Assembly (NCBI RefSeq): GCF_002150685.1
Contig: NZ_MSSW01000053.1
Span: 35,291-99,290, forward strand
DNA: 64,000 nucleotides
Direction of reading: 5' to 3'
Source: Algoriphagus antarcticus
GTDB taxonomy: Bacteria > Bacteroidota > Bacteroidia > Cytophagales > Cyclobacteriaceae
Shown here: positions 44,448-53,564 of the stretch, piece after piece
How the letters are laid out: every line of letters begins with the position of its first letter
Position numbering within the stretch: position 1 is the first letter of the stretch
Made by a program: the position numbers and the translations under genes
The notes under the pieces: model-generated
Database searches by the model: none
What the model saw: the letters and a program-made list of their open reading frames with translations, nothing else
What the model was told of the DNA's origin: nothing

Positions 44448-44455
44448 CAAATCTA
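44448..44455 (-). promoter_or_regulatory. -7 box of the Fnr-like regulator gene
   Basis: The minus strand reads TAGATTTG (TAnnTTTG), 41 bases upstream of the start codon. A -33 element is not clear. Confidence 0.4.
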
Positions 44456-44466
44456 CAACACCAGAT

Positions 44467-44940
44467 TTAAATAGGAGGCTCAGGGAAATTTTTCTCTTGG
44501 TTAAACTTCTCATTGGCGGAGTCAAAGCTCAGACAAATGTGTTGTAATCCATTGCTAATGAGGAGAAAAGGCGTTTTCAATTCTTTATGATACATGCAGG
44601 CCTGCTCAATAGTTTTTTGAGTTAGCTTCACTTTAGGCGCCTTGCACTCGATAAGCAAGTAAGGGTTTCCACTTTTATCCCAGACTACCAGGTCAGTCCG
44701 TTTCAGTAGTTTATTGTACAATAAGCCTTTTTCTAAAGCTAGAAGCCCTCTGGGAAATTTTAATTGTATAATCAAGAAATTGATCCAATGCTGGCGAACC
44801 CATTCTTCGGGAGTCAAAACCAGTTGTTTTTTGCGAAGCGAATCGAAAATCCAAAACTTACCTTCCTTTTCCAGAAGCTGAGGTTCGAAATGCGGCAAAT
44901 TAAGTTTGGGTAATTGAATCTGATCCAGGTAAGAATCCAT
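44467..44940 (-). CDS. HsdR_N-like (type I restriction N-terminal domain) protein
   Basis: A 157-residue soluble protein. The core is KRTDLVVWDKSGNPYLLIECKAPKVKL, the PD-(D/E)XK-type nuclease motif of the HSDR_N_2 family; PEEWVRQHWINFLIIQLKFP precedes it. No HsdS, HsdM or helicase partner is present, so it is not a restriction system; stand-alone versions are widespread in Bacteroidota as a conserved hypothetical. It may be a nuclease for DNA repair. It is located between the ComEA-like and Fnr-like genes. Confidence 0.85.
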   Translation of the reverse strand: MDSYLDQIQLPKLNLPHFEPQLLEKEGKFWIFDSLRKKQLVLTPEEWVRQHWINFLIIQLKFPRGLLALEKGLLYNKLLKRTDLVVWDKSGNPYLLIECKAPKVKLTQKTIEQACMYHKELKTPFLLISNGLQHICLSFDSANEKFNQEKNFPEPPI

Positions 44941-44990
44941 GGGTCAAAGATGCGGAAAATAGCTCATTTGGGAAAAGTGAAAACACTGTA

Positions 44991-45674
44991 CTATTGAAAA
45001 TCTAGGTATGGCGAGATTTTATCTATCCATTCCTTCTTGAATATTTTTATTTTCAAGAAATCATCTGAAGACTGGAATAAACCATGCTGCTTACGATATG
45101 CGACTAAAACTTTTGCTTCTGCATAACTAAAATAGGGATGCTTCGCCAACTCTTCCACTTCAGCTTGATTTATTTTCACTTTTTTAAAAATCCCTGGCGA
45201 AAAATCAAAATACTCCCAGATCGCTTCGATTGTTTCGGGTTTTAATCCATAAACCTCCGAGAGCTGACTTTTGCTGTGGAGGCCACCGATATTTTCTCTA
45301 AATTTCACGATCCTGCTGGCAGTACTTTGGCCAATTCCCGGCACTATTTGTAAAATCACAGAATCTGCTTCAGAGAAAGGGATCCGATTGAGATTTTCAA
45401 GCTGCTTTGAATTTGACTTCTTTACAATCGTGTCTTGCGGATTGAAAACAGGAAAGGGCGAACTCACGAGCACCATCCCTGAAGCCTCAAGACTGTCAAT
45501 TGTCGCCAAATATTGAACGTGGAAATTCTCAGCTTTTGACCTTCTGATTAGTTTCAAAACGCCCATAGTAGTTACAAGAAGGAGCAAAACAGGGATTAGT
45601 AATACGAAACCACGTGATTCTTTACTGGAAAATCCCAGGTAAACTTTCAACCAATAAAAAAATCTAGCTCTCAT
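44991..45674 (-). CDS. ComEA-like helix-hairpin-helix protein
   Basis: A 227-residue protein with a membrane helix near residues 20-40. Beyond it come two helix-hairpin-helix units, VPGIGQSTASRIVKFRENIGGL with LSEVYGLKPETIEAIWEY, then KVKINQAEVEELAKHPYFSYAEAKVLVAYR with a second DDFLKIKIFKKEWIDKISPYL. This is the Bacteroidota form of ComEA, with more HhH units than the Bacillus protein. It should bind DNA at the outer face of the inner membrane, possibly during uptake. It is upstream of and co-directional with the HsdR_N-like gene. Confidence 0.85.
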   Translation of the reverse strand: MRARFFYWLKVYLGFSSKESRGFVLLIPVLLLLVTTMGVLKLIRRSKAENFHVQYLATIDSLEASGMVLVSSPFPVFNPQDTIVKKSNSKQLENLNRIPFSEADSVILQIVPGIGQSTASRIVKFRENIGGLHSKSQLSEVYGLKPETIEAIWEYFDFSPGIFKKVKINQAEVEELAKHPYFSYAEAKVLVAYRKQHGLFQSSDDFLKIKIFKKEWIDKISPYLDFQ

Positions 45675-45843
45675 AGGGTATTAAAAAAAGAAATAGAACA
45701 TATCAATCAGACATAAGTTAATAGTATTAGATTCGGAAGTCAATACCCACTATTATTGCAGTGGTAAAAAGAATAGTTATTTAGATAGATTCCAAATTAA
45801 TAGATCCCTACCCGAAATGGACACTTCCCGTGTCTTTGTCTGT

Positions 45844-45851
45844 TAAATTTG
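45844..45851 (+). promoter_or_regulatory. -7 box of hemA
   Basis: TAAATTTG (TAnnTTTG) ends 16 bases upstream of the hemA start. This predicts a very short leader. A -33 TTTG is not evident. Confidence 0.35.
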
Positions 45852-45867
45852 CAGTCCAAGCTTAAGC

Positions 45868-47136
45868 ATGATGCAAATCAAATTTAGAGCACTCAGTTTA
45901 TCACATAAAAATGCACCAGTTCAAATCCGAGAAATTATTTCTCTGGATGAGAAAGCTGTGCATGGTATCTTACTGAAAATCAAAGACTTTTTTGGCCTAA
46001 ATGACGCATTGATACTTTCTACCTGTAACAGAACAGAAGTATATTATAGGTACCATCAGGATATTAGCACTGAGATAATTAAGTTGATCGGTCTTGAAAA
46101 AGGACTGATTGACATCGTTAACTACCTTGAGTATTTTGAGATTGTGAATGACGACAGAGCTGCAATCAGGCATTTGTTCAGAGTCTCTATGGGATTAGAA
46201 GCTCAGGTGGTGGGTGATATCCAGATTTCCAATCAGATAAAAAGAGCTTATCAGGCTTCTGCGGATCTGAATATGACTGGTCCATTCCTTCATAGGTTGA
46301 TGCATACGGTATTTTTCACCAATAAACGCATCGTTCAGGAAACTGCTTTCAGAGATGGTGCAGCTTCTCTCTCCTATGCGGCGATAGAATTGATAGAAAG
46401 CTTAACATCGAATACGTTCGAGCCGAGAATACTATTGATTGGAGTTGGTGAGATAGGTGAAGATGTAGCCAAAAATATGGTTCACCTACCTACCTCGAAA
46501 GTCAAAATCACAAACAGAACTCAGTCTAAAGCAGAACCTATAGCCGCAGCAATGGGCTTTGAAGTGGTTCCTTTTGAGAATTGCTTGGCAGCAATGGAAG
46601 AAGCAGACGTGATCGTTTGTTCTATTCAGCGCTCTGAACCATTTATCACGAAGGAAATGGTGAAGAAATTTCAAATCAACAGCTATAAATTGCTAGTAGA
46701 TCTCTCCGTGCCACGTAGCATCGAAACTTCCGTGGAGGATGTTCCTGGAGTAGTATTATATAATGTAGATAACATTCGCAGTAAAGCTTCCGAAACATTG
46801 GAAAAAAGACTGGCGTCCATTCCGAAGGTGGAAGAAATAATTGAGGAGAGCATCAAGGATTTTTTCGACTGGAAAAAAGAAATGATTGCTTCGCCAACTA
46901 TCAACAAACTCAAGCAATCCTTAGAACAAATCCGCCAGGAAGAGATGGCGAGATTTATGAAAAATACTGACTCGAAGGAATATGCAGTGATCGACAAAAT
47001 CACCAAGAGTATGATGCAGAAAATCCTCAAAGTTCCAGTGGTACAACTTCGAGCTGCATGTCAGCGTGATCAAGCAGAGGAAATGATTCAAATTATTTCA
47101 GACCTATTTGATCTGGAGAAAGTTAAAACTGAGTAG
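45868..47136 (+). CDS. hemA: Glutamyl-tRNA reductase
   Basis: A 422-residue enzyme of tetrapyrrole synthesis; it reduces glutamyl-tRNA to glutamate-1-semialdehyde with NADPH. The nucleophile motif STCNRTEVYY gives Cys53; ALSLSHKNAPVQIRE opens the catalytic domain. The NADP site is ILLIGVGEIGEDVAKNM (about residue 190) and a C-terminal dimerisation helix region follows. Two adjacent ATG codons could both serve as the start. There is no hemC downstream, so haem genes are not clustered here. A hairpin terminator lies after it. Confidence 0.96.
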   Translation: MMQIKFRALSLSHKNAPVQIREIISLDEKAVHGILLKIKDFFGLNDALILSTCNRTEVYYRYHQDISTEIIKLIGLEKGLIDIVNYLEYFEIVNDDRAAIRHLFRVSMGLEAQVVGDIQISNQIKRAYQASADLNMTGPFLHRLMHTVFFTNKRIVQETAFRDGAASLSYAAIELIESLTSNTFEPRILLIGVGEIGEDVAKNMVHLPTSKVKITNRTQSKAEPIAAAMGFEVVPFENCLAAMEEADVIVCSIQRSEPFITKEMVKKFQINSYKLLVDLSVPRSIETSVEDVPGVVLYNVDNIRSKASETLEKRLASIPKVEEIIEESIKDFFDWKKEMIASPTINKLKQSLEQIRQEEMARFMKNTDSKEYAVIDKITKSMMQKILKVPVVQLRAACQRDQAEEMIQIISDLFDLEKVKTE

Positions 47137-47161
47137 CTAGCGCTACACACTTTATTATAAA

Positions 47162-47196
47162 TGACCAAAGGATTAAATCAAACCTTTGGTCATTTT
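47162..47196 (+). terminator. Terminator after hemA
   Basis: TGACCAAAGG (47162-47171) and CCTTTGGTCA (47183-47192) are a perfect 10-base inverted repeat followed by TTTT. This rules out the longer reading frame beginning at 47186 as the start of the next gene. Confidence 0.85.
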
Positions 47197-47230
47197 ACCT
47201 TTAGCACCTTTCCGAATAACCTATATCTTA

Positions 47231-48796
47231 ATGAATAAAAACTTTACGCTACTTATAAGTCTCATTTCCACTTTTTTAATTTCTGAATCTGCCCACTCTC
47301 AATCATGGGAAGTCTATGACACCAAGATTCAGCTTCAATCTCGACTGATCTACGATGAAATTGACCTACTCAGTGAGACCGTGAGAATAGGAAAAACAGG
47401 TAAGGAGCTTTCGCTATTATCAAGCGATCTGAGACCTGCTGTTGCACTGGTTGGGACAGAAATCTATCAATACCTAGAGCCATGGATCCTTGTAAAAGGC
47501 CCAAATGGAATCGGTGCATTTCATGAATATGGACAGCAGGTATTGCCTTTGGAATACGAAAAGATCCAGACCTACTTCAATATGCTTTTGGCAAGCAAAG
47601 GAAATGAGTACTGGCTATTTCAACGAGGAAGAAATAAAACAACCTACTTGGGTGAACTGGATGAAGCTAAGATCACAAATACAGGACTAATCATCATCCG
47701 CAAAGGGAATGAGTATTCTTTGCCGCTTTCTCCCAATCCTGATAAAACTTTCGAACTCCTTTCGGATAATGATGGAGAGTTTGTTTTGGCAAAAGAAGCA
47801 AGTGGTTTTGGGTTGATCAATAGGGAAGGTGATTATGTCTTGGACCCCATCATTGAGATGCTACAGCATACCCACGGTAATTTCTATTATGGATATAACC
47901 AAAATCAGTACTTGCTTATCGAAGGAAATGATATCAAATCAAATATCCGCTACAATTCATTCCATAAGATCACTTTTGAGAATGACATCATGCTGGAATA
48001 TATACATGGTAAACTTCGTCGTGTAATGGAAGGCGATGGTATTTTACTTGATGATGTAGGGATGACCGCTGTCAATAAAATCGGCAAAGACTTATACAAT
48101 GTTCATTTTCGAGATGCCAGAATTGGTCTTTTGGGAAAAAAGGGATGGTTAGTACAACCTATGCTTGAGGTAGATGAGATCAAATTTGGCAACGAAGGCC
48201 TTTACCCTGCCAAATCAAAAGGTGCTTTTGGTTTTGTGAATTCTGCTGGAACTTGGGTGATTAAGCCTCAGTATGCAGAGACAACCTTGTTTTCAGAAAA
48301 AATCGCGGCTTATAAAACAGGCCTTAGCTGGGGCTTAATCAGTTCAGCTGGTGAGCTCGTTTCTGATCCAATTTGGGAAGAAATAAAGCCATTCGATAAA
48401 GGCTTAGCTATTGCAAAAGCAAATGGTAAATATTTCCTTTTGAATACCTATGGCGCACCTCTCAATACCGAAGGCTTTGATGACATTTATCGAACTGTCG
48501 ATGGTTATTTCATGGTAGAAAAATCTGGCAAAACCGGTCTTCTTAATAGTGAGGGAAGTGAAGTTATCCCTACAGAATTTGAGTGGCTTCGAAGAGAAAG
48601 AAAAAATTTTGTTATTGTTCAAAAGGAAGGGCTGACAGGTGTAATCAGCGAGGCAGGCGAAATTATTCTTCCTTTGGCTTATGAAAAAATTCTTGTTGAT
48701 TGGGTAAATGAGCAGATTTTCACAAAAACGAACTATGTTCCTACGGTAATTCAAACTGTAGAAGAACCAAGTAAGAAAAACAAAAAAGGGGCCTGA
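47231..48796 (+). CDS. Secreted WG-repeat protein
   Basis: A 521-residue protein from the ATG at 47231 (signal peptide to about SAHSQS). A frame beginning at 47186 lies within the hemA terminator and is rejected. The mature part is built of WG-type beta repeats (for example KKGWLVQPMLEVDEIKF, AFGFVNSAGTWVIKPQY, LSWGLISSAGELVSDPIWEE, KTGLLNSEGSEVIPTEF), each a short strand, turn and strand. WG repeats are thought to be protein- or ligand-binding surfaces; a function is not known. Convergent with floA; a bidirectional terminator separates them. Confidence 0.88.
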   Translation: MNKNFTLLISLISTFLISESAHSQSWEVYDTKIQLQSRLIYDEIDLLSETVRIGKTGKELSLLSSDLRPAVALVGTEIYQYLEPWILVKGPNGIGAFHEYGQQVLPLEYEKIQTYFNMLLASKGNEYWLFQRGRNKTTYLGELDEAKITNTGLIIIRKGNEYSLPLSPNPDKTFELLSDNDGEFVLAKEASGFGLINREGDYVLDPIIEMLQHTHGNFYYGYNQNQYLLIEGNDIKSNIRYNSFHKITFENDIMLEYIHGKLRRVMEGDGILLDDVGMTAVNKIGKDLYNVHFRDARIGLLGKKGWLVQPMLEVDEIKFGNEGLYPAKSKGAFGFVNSAGTWVIKPQYAETTLFSEKIAAYKTGLSWGLISSAGELVSDPIWEEIKPFDKGLAIAKANGKYFLLNTYGAPLNTEGFDDIYRTVDGYFMVEKSGKTGLLNSEGSEVIPTEFEWLRRERKNFVIVQKEGLTGVISEAGEIILPLAYEKILVDWVNEQIFTKTNYVPTVIQTVEEPSKKNKKGA

Positions 48797-48806
48797 GCCC
48801 CTTTTC
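48784..48806. terminator. Bidirectional terminator between the WG-repeat gene and floA
   Basis: AAAAGGGGC and GCCCCTTTT are perfect inverted repeats around a four-base CTGA loop (48784-48805) and overlap the end of the WG-repeat gene, with A- and T-runs on either side. Confidence 0.85.
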
Positions 48807-49823
48807 TTATTTCTTCTCGTTCTTGCCTTTACCCGAATCTTTCGATTCGTCTGAGTTAGCAATCGATTCCCGCATCGAAGTGTCGGATTGGATATTTTCC
48901 ATTCTATAGTAATCCATGATACCAAGCTTACCCGTTCTGAATGCTTCTGCGATAGCCTTTGGGATCTCCGCTTCAGCTTCTATCACTTTAGCTCTCATTT
49001 CCACATTTCTAGCTTTCATCTCTTGTTCTAGAGCTACAGCCATCGCACGTCTTTCTTCCGCTCTTGCTTCAGCTACTTTTAGATCAGCAGAAGCTTGATC
49101 GATTTGTAGTTTTGCACCGATGTTTGTTCCCACATCAATGTCCGCTATATCAATCGAAAGAATCTCGAAAGCTGTTCCTGCATCCAACCCTCTCTGAAGT
49201 ACCAGCTTCGATATTTTGTCTGGGTTTTCAAGTACACTTTTATGTGTAGCTGCAGAACCTATTGATGTTACAATTCCCTCACCTACTCTGGCAAGGATAG
49301 TTTCTTCGCCAGCTCCACCGACTAATTGCGCAATATTCGCCCGTACGGTTACTCTAGCTTTTGCAATCAATTGAATACCATCCGCAGCAACTGCAGCTAC
49401 ATTTGGCGTGTTGATCACTTTTGGATTTACCGAAATCTGAACTGCTTCAAACACGTCTCTACCAGCCAAATCAATAGCTGTCGCTTGTTTGAATGTCAGG
49501 TTAATGTTTGCTTTATCAGCAGAAATCAAAGCTCTGATCACGTTTGGAATATTACCTCCAGCCATGTAATGTGTCTCCAGGTCATTTGTTGTCATTTGAA
49601 GTCCAGCTTTTGTCGCTGTGATCAGGGAGTTCACTATAATACTTGGTGGCACCTTTCGGATTCTCATCCCAATAAGTTCTCCTATTCCAACTTTCACATT
49701 TGAAAATTGAGCAGTGATCCAGAGATTGACTGGAACAAAGTACAAGAAGACGAAAAGAAGGACAATTCCTGCGACCGCGGCCACTAGGATGAACATTGAA
49801 CTGTTCGGATCTAAATTCTCCAT
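48807..49823 (-). CDS. floA: Flotillin-like protein FloA
   Basis: A 338-residue membrane-anchored SPFH-family protein: N-terminal hydrophobic hairpin (about residues 10-33), then the SPFH band-7 domain and a coiled coil (about residues 235-290) with repeated [22 protein letters not shown]. Segments such as [39 protein letters not shown] and [13 protein letters not shown] match the UPF0365/FloA family closely. FloA organises lipid domains of the cell membrane. It starts one base after the stop of the nfeD-like gene, the usual pairing. The C-terminus is rich in Ser, Glu and Lys. Confidence 0.93.
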   Translation of the reverse strand: MENLDPNSSMFILVAAVAGIVLLFVFLYFVPVNLWITAQFSNVKVGIGELIGMRIRKVPPSIIVNSLITATKAGLQMTTNDLETHYMAGGNIPNVIRALISADKANINLTFKQATAIDLAGRDVFEAVQISVNPKVINTPNVAAVAADGIQLIAKARVTVRANIAQLVGGAGEETILARVGEGIVTSIGSAATHKSVLENPDKISKLVLQRGLDAGTAFEILSIDIADIDVGTNIGAKLQIDQASADLKVAEARAEERRAMAVALEQEMKARNVEMRAKVIEAEAEIPKAIAEAFRTGKLGIMDYYRMENIQSDTSMRESIANSDESKDSGKGKNEKK

Positions 49824-49824
49824 A

Positions 49825-50283
49825 TTATTTGACTAAAATTTTATTGTTTTCAATTTTGATAATGGTGACATCAGTTTCAACAGGAATAAAACCATTTTCT
49901 GATTTCACCTCATAAACTACATCGTCAAAGCTAGCTTTTCCAATTGGTTTAAGATCAGAGATGGTTCTGCCGGGCATTCCTATCTGCAAAGCATCAGTCC
50001 GGCCATCAAAGGCTCCTCCTTGCATTGCCGATTTGAGAGAAAAGCGATTCCAAACGCCAGAGTTAAATCCATAAACAATAGCGGCAAGATTTAAGATTAC
50101 CGCAATTGAAGTTATCCACCAGGCAATCCCAGCGTCAAAGCTCAGAAAAGCATAGACTATTCCGGCCAAACTCACAGCAAGTCCAAAGATCCCAACGACT
50201 GTAGTTCCGGGTACGAAAAGCACCTCAGCGAGCAAAAGGATAAGACCTATGAGTAGAAGACTAGATAGTACTAGGATTGTCAT
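49825..50283 (-). CDS. NfeD-like membrane protein, FloA partner
   Basis: A 152-residue protein from the ATG at 50281-50283. A frame reaching 50343 adds 20 charged residues before the helix and is not preferred. Two or three hydrophobic segments (residues about 3-25, 25-45, 50-70) precede a C-terminal OB-fold (residues about 85-150: [39 protein letters not shown] sequence and [16 protein letters not shown]). NfeD partners of flotillins shape the membrane domain. Its stop is one base from the floA start, so they form an operon. Confidence 0.9.
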   Translation of the reverse strand: MTILVLSSLLLIGLILLLAEVLFVPGTTVVGIFGLAVSLAGIVYAFLSFDAGIAWWITSIAVILNLAAIVYGFNSGVWNRFSLKSAMQGGAFDGRTDALQIGMPGRTISDLKPIGKASFDDVVYEVKSENGFIPVETDVTIIKIENNKILVK

Positions 50284-50350
50284 TGACTTTTCAGAAAAAG
50301 AATAGATGTCTAAAATACGAGTTTCCTCGTTACCCCTCGTCAATTACAAC

Positions 50351-50378
50351 TAAAAAAAGCCCGGATATTTCCGGGCTT
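50351..50378 (-). terminator. Terminator of proS
   Basis: On the minus strand AAGCCCGG and CCGGGCTT pair over a six-base loop (50357-50378), followed by seven T residues. It lies six bases after the proS stop and before the nfeD start, so proS is separate from the nfeD-floA operon. Confidence 0.85.
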
Positions 50379-50383
50379 GTTGA

Positions 50384-51865
50384 TTAGTAGGCTTTTGCAA
50401 AAAGAACTCTGCCTTTAGAAGGCTTGCCTGAATACACACATACTCCGGCTTCGTCCTTTCTATCTAAGGGAATACACCTGATTGTTGCTTTGGTGAGATC
50501 TTTGACTTTTTCTTCGGTCTCTGCAGTTCCATCCCAGTGAGCTGATAAAAACCCGCCTTTATCTTCTAAAACTTTCTTAAACTCATCCCAAGAATTCACT
50601 TCTGTGGTCATTTCACTTTTAAAGTTTAATGCCTTAGAATAAATACTCTTCTGGATTTCATCAAGCATACCAGATATTTTCTCTGAAATCGGCTGCGAAG
50701 TCAATTCAAACTGCTCTTTGGTCAAGGTATCTCTTCTTGCAATTTCAATCGTGCCATTTTCCAAATCTCTTGGACCGATGGCAATTCTCAGCGGAACGCC
50801 TTTCAACTCATGCTCTGCAAATTTCCATCCTGGCTTATATGTATCTCGGTTGTCAAATTTCACTGAAACCCCAACTTTGCGAAGATCAGCCATGATCTCA
50901 TTTGCTTTCTCTGTAATGGCATCTAGCTCCTCGTCTTTTCTATAGATCGGAATAATGACTACTTGTATTGGTGCTAACTTCGGAGGCAATACCAAACCGT
51001 TATCGTCTGAATGAGCCATAATCAATGCGCCCATCAAGCGAGTGCTCACACCCCAAGAAGTACCCCAAACATATTCAAGTCCACCTTCTTTAGTAGCAAA
51101 TTTCACATCAAAAGCTTTGGCGAAATTTTGCCCTAAAAAGTGAGAAGTTCCAGCCTGTAGAGCTTTGCCATCCTGCATCATCGCTTCAATACACAAAGTA
51201 TCGTCCGCTCCGGCAAAACGCTCACTTTCAGTTTTTCTACCTCTTACTACTGGCAAAGCCATGAAATTTTCGGAAAACTGCGCATAGACATTCATCATTC
51301 GGTTTGTCTCTTCTTCAGCTTCCTTTTTTGTAGCATGAGCTGTGTGCCCTTCCTGCCAAAGGAATTCTGTAGTACGAAGAAATAATCTGGTTCTCATCTC
51401 CCAGCGAACAACATTTGCCCACTGATTCACCAAAAGTGGAAGATCTCTATATGACTGAACCCAATTTTTGTAGGTACTCCAAATCACCGTCTCTGAAGTA
51501 GGTCGAACAATTAGCTCTTCTTCCAGTTTTGCATCTGGATCTACTATGATTCCACTACCATCCTCAGCATTTTTGAGCCTATAATGAGTGACTACGGCAC
51601 ATTCCTTAGCAAAACCTGCTACATGGCTAGCTTCCTTACTTAGGTAAGATTTTGGGATAAAAAGAGGGAAATAAGCGTTAGAATGACCAGTTTCTTTAAA
51701 CATCCGATCAAGTTCCGCTTGCATCTTTTCCCATATAGAATAGCCATAAGGTTTGATGACCATACATCCCCTGACAGCTGAATTCTCTGCCAAATCGGCT
51801 TTTTTCACTAACTCATTGTACCAAAGCGAATAATCCTCGCTCCTCTTAGGTAGTCCTTTACTCAT
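50384..51865 (-). CDS. proS: Prolyl-tRNA synthetase (short, archaeal/eukaryotic-type)
   Basis: A 493-residue class II enzyme that charges tRNA-Pro. Motif 2 [24 protein letters not shown] and motif 3-like [17 protein letters not shown] are present, with the opening [22 protein letters not shown] of the short ProRS type. There is no inserted editing domain, which is normal for this type. The C-terminal anticodon domain and a further 60-residue tail are present ([21 protein letters not shown]), the tail ending in the usual tyrosine. The -7 box at 51917-51924 fits a leader of about 45 bases. Confidence 0.96.
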   Translation of the reverse strand: MSKGLPKRSEDYSLWYNELVKKADLAENSAVRGCMVIKPYGYSIWEKMQAELDRMFKETGHSNAYFPLFIPKSYLSKEASHVAGFAKECAVVTHYRLKNAEDGSGIIVDPDAKLEEELIVRPTSETVIWSTYKNWVQSYRDLPLLVNQWANVVRWEMRTRLFLRTTEFLWQEGHTAHATKKEAEEETNRMMNVYAQFSENFMALPVVRGRKTESERFAGADDTLCIEAMMQDGKALQAGTSHFLGQNFAKAFDVKFATKEGGLEYVWGTSWGVSTRLMGALIMAHSDDNGLVLPPKLAPIQVVIIPIYRKDEELDAITEKANEIMADLRKVGVSVKFDNRDTYKPGWKFAEHELKGVPLRIAIGPRDLENGTIEIARRDTLTKEQFELTSQPISEKISGMLDEIQKSIYSKALNFKSEMTTEVNSWDEFKKVLEDKGGFLSAHWDGTAETEEKVKDLTKATIRCIPLDRKDEAGVCVYSGKPSKGRVLFAKAY

Positions 51866-51916
51866 TGTAATTGGTTGGGATACAGATTATCATTATTTTT
51901 GCTAACTTATGCGGGG

Positions 51917-51924
51917 CAAATATA
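51917..51924 (-). promoter_or_regulatory. -7 box of proS
   Basis: The minus strand reads TATATTTG (TAnnTTTG), followed by GCCCCGCATAAG. Distance to the start codon is 51 bases. A -33 element is weak. Confidence 0.4.
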
Positions 51925-51987
51925 AAGCAAAAAGAATAACCCTTTACCCTTGCTACCGTATAAGAAAGTAACAATTAAACTTCTACT

Positions 51988-53382
51988 ATGAAGAACCCTG
52001 CAATTATAACGTCATCATTTATTCTTGGATCACTGATCTTAGTTTCCTGTAGTACTAACAAATTAGCTACAACAGGTGCTAATGATAATCTGTATTTCAT
52101 GGCCTCAGATGCTAAAGTCGCAACTGAGTACGCTGTACAAAACAATAATCCAGAGCAATTTCAAACACTATCATCCAACTCTACAGAGTCTATTCCACAA
52201 GAAAGTTTTAGCTCTAGAAATGTGAATCCAGACTACATAGCCAGATATCAGGCTGAAGAAAACACTTCGCAGGATGATGTAGTGTACTTTGATGAAGCTG
52301 CTGAAGAAGAGAGTAATCCCGATATCAACTCTTACGACAATTATAGAGTAGGAAACTCAGGCAATAATTCCAATTTTAATAGTTCCATGGCATTCAATAT
52401 GGGAATGATGTATGGAATGAATTCATTTGCAATGAGTCCGTTCGGAATGAATTCATTTGCAATGAGTCCGTTCGGAATGGGTGGATTTTATGATCCTTTC
52501 TGGGGATCTGGATTCGGATTTAGACCTGGTTTCAGTATGAATCTTGGATTTGGTTTTGGTAACCCATTCTTCAGACCTATGTTTGGAATGCCAATGTTTG
52601 GCATGGGTGGTTTTGGATATGGTGGTTTCCATGATCCTTGGGGTTCTATGTTTGGCATGGGTGGCTTTGGCTATCCAGGATTTGGCTATTCTCCTATGTT
52701 CTCACGCAATCCTATTTATGTTCTTCCTGGTGGAGAGTATGGAGATCGCCGAGTTGTAAGAGGTGCGAGGGGAACAAGAGGTTCTACTCTTGGTGCTTCT
52801 AGAAGCGGAAATGTTTCTAATTCTGCACTTCAACCAAGTACTGCCAGAGCACAAGCAAGAAGAGACGTTTTGAACAATCGCTCTAATAGTACCGGTAGAA
52901 GAGTGGTATCCAACTCTGATAATTCAAGAGCATCAGCTAGGGATTTCAGTTCTTCTCAAAATGATTTTTACAATTCTAGAGCTAGAACAGGAAGTACTAG
53001 AAATGTAAGTTCTGCGGCTATGGACAGACCAGTATCAAGAACTAGAAGTGCAATGCCTTCTGCTAGACCTAGTGTCGGTACAACAAATTCAAGATCAATC
53101 GATTCTGGAAGAGGTGGTACAGTAAGAAATTCATATCCTTCTAACAGTAGATCAGCAAGCCCTTCTTATAATAGAAGCAACGTTCCAAGCAGAACATCTT
53201 CGCCTTCATACAATAGAGGTGGAACGAATACAAGAACAGTGTCTCCCATGAGGATGACTACTCCTACTAGAAGTAACACACCCACATTCAGCACCCCAAG
53301 TAGAAGTTCTGGTGGTGGCGGCTCTACAGGAGGAGCTTCCAGAGGCACTTCAACGCCAAGCAGAGGTGGAAGAGGAAATTAA
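51988..53382 (+). CDS. Low-complexity lipoprotein, Met/Gly/Phe-rich middle and Ser/Arg-rich tail
   Basis: A 464-residue lipoprotein; the lipobox ends at Cys21 (LILVSCST). Residues about 120-250 are dominated by Gly, Met and Phe with repeated SFAMSPFGM and MFGMGGFGY units. A 30-base unit is present twice without change at 52414-52473. From about residue 260 to the end the composition switches to Ser, Arg, Asn, Thr and Gly, with many RTSSPS and SNS-like runs and a basic charge. No folded domain is recognisable. Nothing in the neighbours gives a function. The Arg/Ser-rich end might bind nucleic acid or a polysaccharide; this is speculation. Confidence 0.8.
   Translation: MKNPAIITSSFILGSLILVSCSTNKLATTGANDNLYFMASDAKVATEYAVQNNNPEQFQTLSSNSTESIPQESFSSRNVNPDYIARYQAEENTSQDDVVYFDEAAEEESNPDINSYDNYRVGNSGNNSNFNSSMAFNMGMMYGMNSFAMSPFGMNSFAMSPFGMGGFYDPFWGSGFGFRPGFSMNLGFGFGNPFFRPMFGMPMFGMGGFGYGGFHDPWGSMFGMGGFGYPGFGYSPMFSRNPIYVLPGGEYGDRRVVRGARGTRGSTLGASRSGNVSNSALQPSTARAQARRDVLNNRSNSTGRRVVSNSDNSRASARDFSSSQNDFYNSRARTGSTRNVSSAAMDRPVSRTRSAMPSARPSVGTTNSRSIDSGRGGTVRNSYPSNSRSASPSYNRSNVPSRTSSPSYNRGGTNTRTVSPMRMTTPTRSNTPTFSTPSRSSGGGGSTGGASRGTSTPSRGGRGN
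52414..52473 (+). repeat. Two identical 30-base tandem units inside the lipoprotein gene
   Basis: The units at 52414-52443 and 52444-52473 are identical and code for a ten-residue repeat (GMNSFAMSPF). Being perfect at DNA level, the duplication looks recent. Confidence 0.85.
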
Positions 53383-53404
53383 AATTCCATTTCATAATCA
53401 TTAA

Positions 53405-53436
53405 AATAAGGCAGTGTGATCACTGCCTTATTTGTT
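53405..53436 (+). terminator. Terminator after the low-complexity lipoprotein
   Basis: AATAAGGCAGTG (53405-53416) and CACTGCCTTATT (53421-53432) form a perfect 12-base stem over a TGAT loop, followed by TG and T residues. Confidence 0.85.
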
Positions 53437-53564
53437 GATGCCTATTGAGTAGAATCAGCCCAATAGATTTAAGAAGATGAAAATTTTCGAGAAAAGAATA
53501 ATGAGATAGAGTAACATAATCATCAGCTCAGTACGTTTATTTATTACACCCAAATCAAATCTAA

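Noticed and set aside
44467..44940. Type I restriction system
   Set aside because: Only the HsdR N-terminal-like domain exists; no HsdM, HsdS or helicase nearby.
47186..47230. Upstream start for the WG-repeat protein
   Set aside because: Lies inside the hemA terminator; the ATG at 47231 gives a clean signal peptide.
48404..48925. 173-codon minus-strand frame across the WG-repeat/floA junction
   Set aside because: Crosses a bidirectional terminator and overlaps two supported genes.
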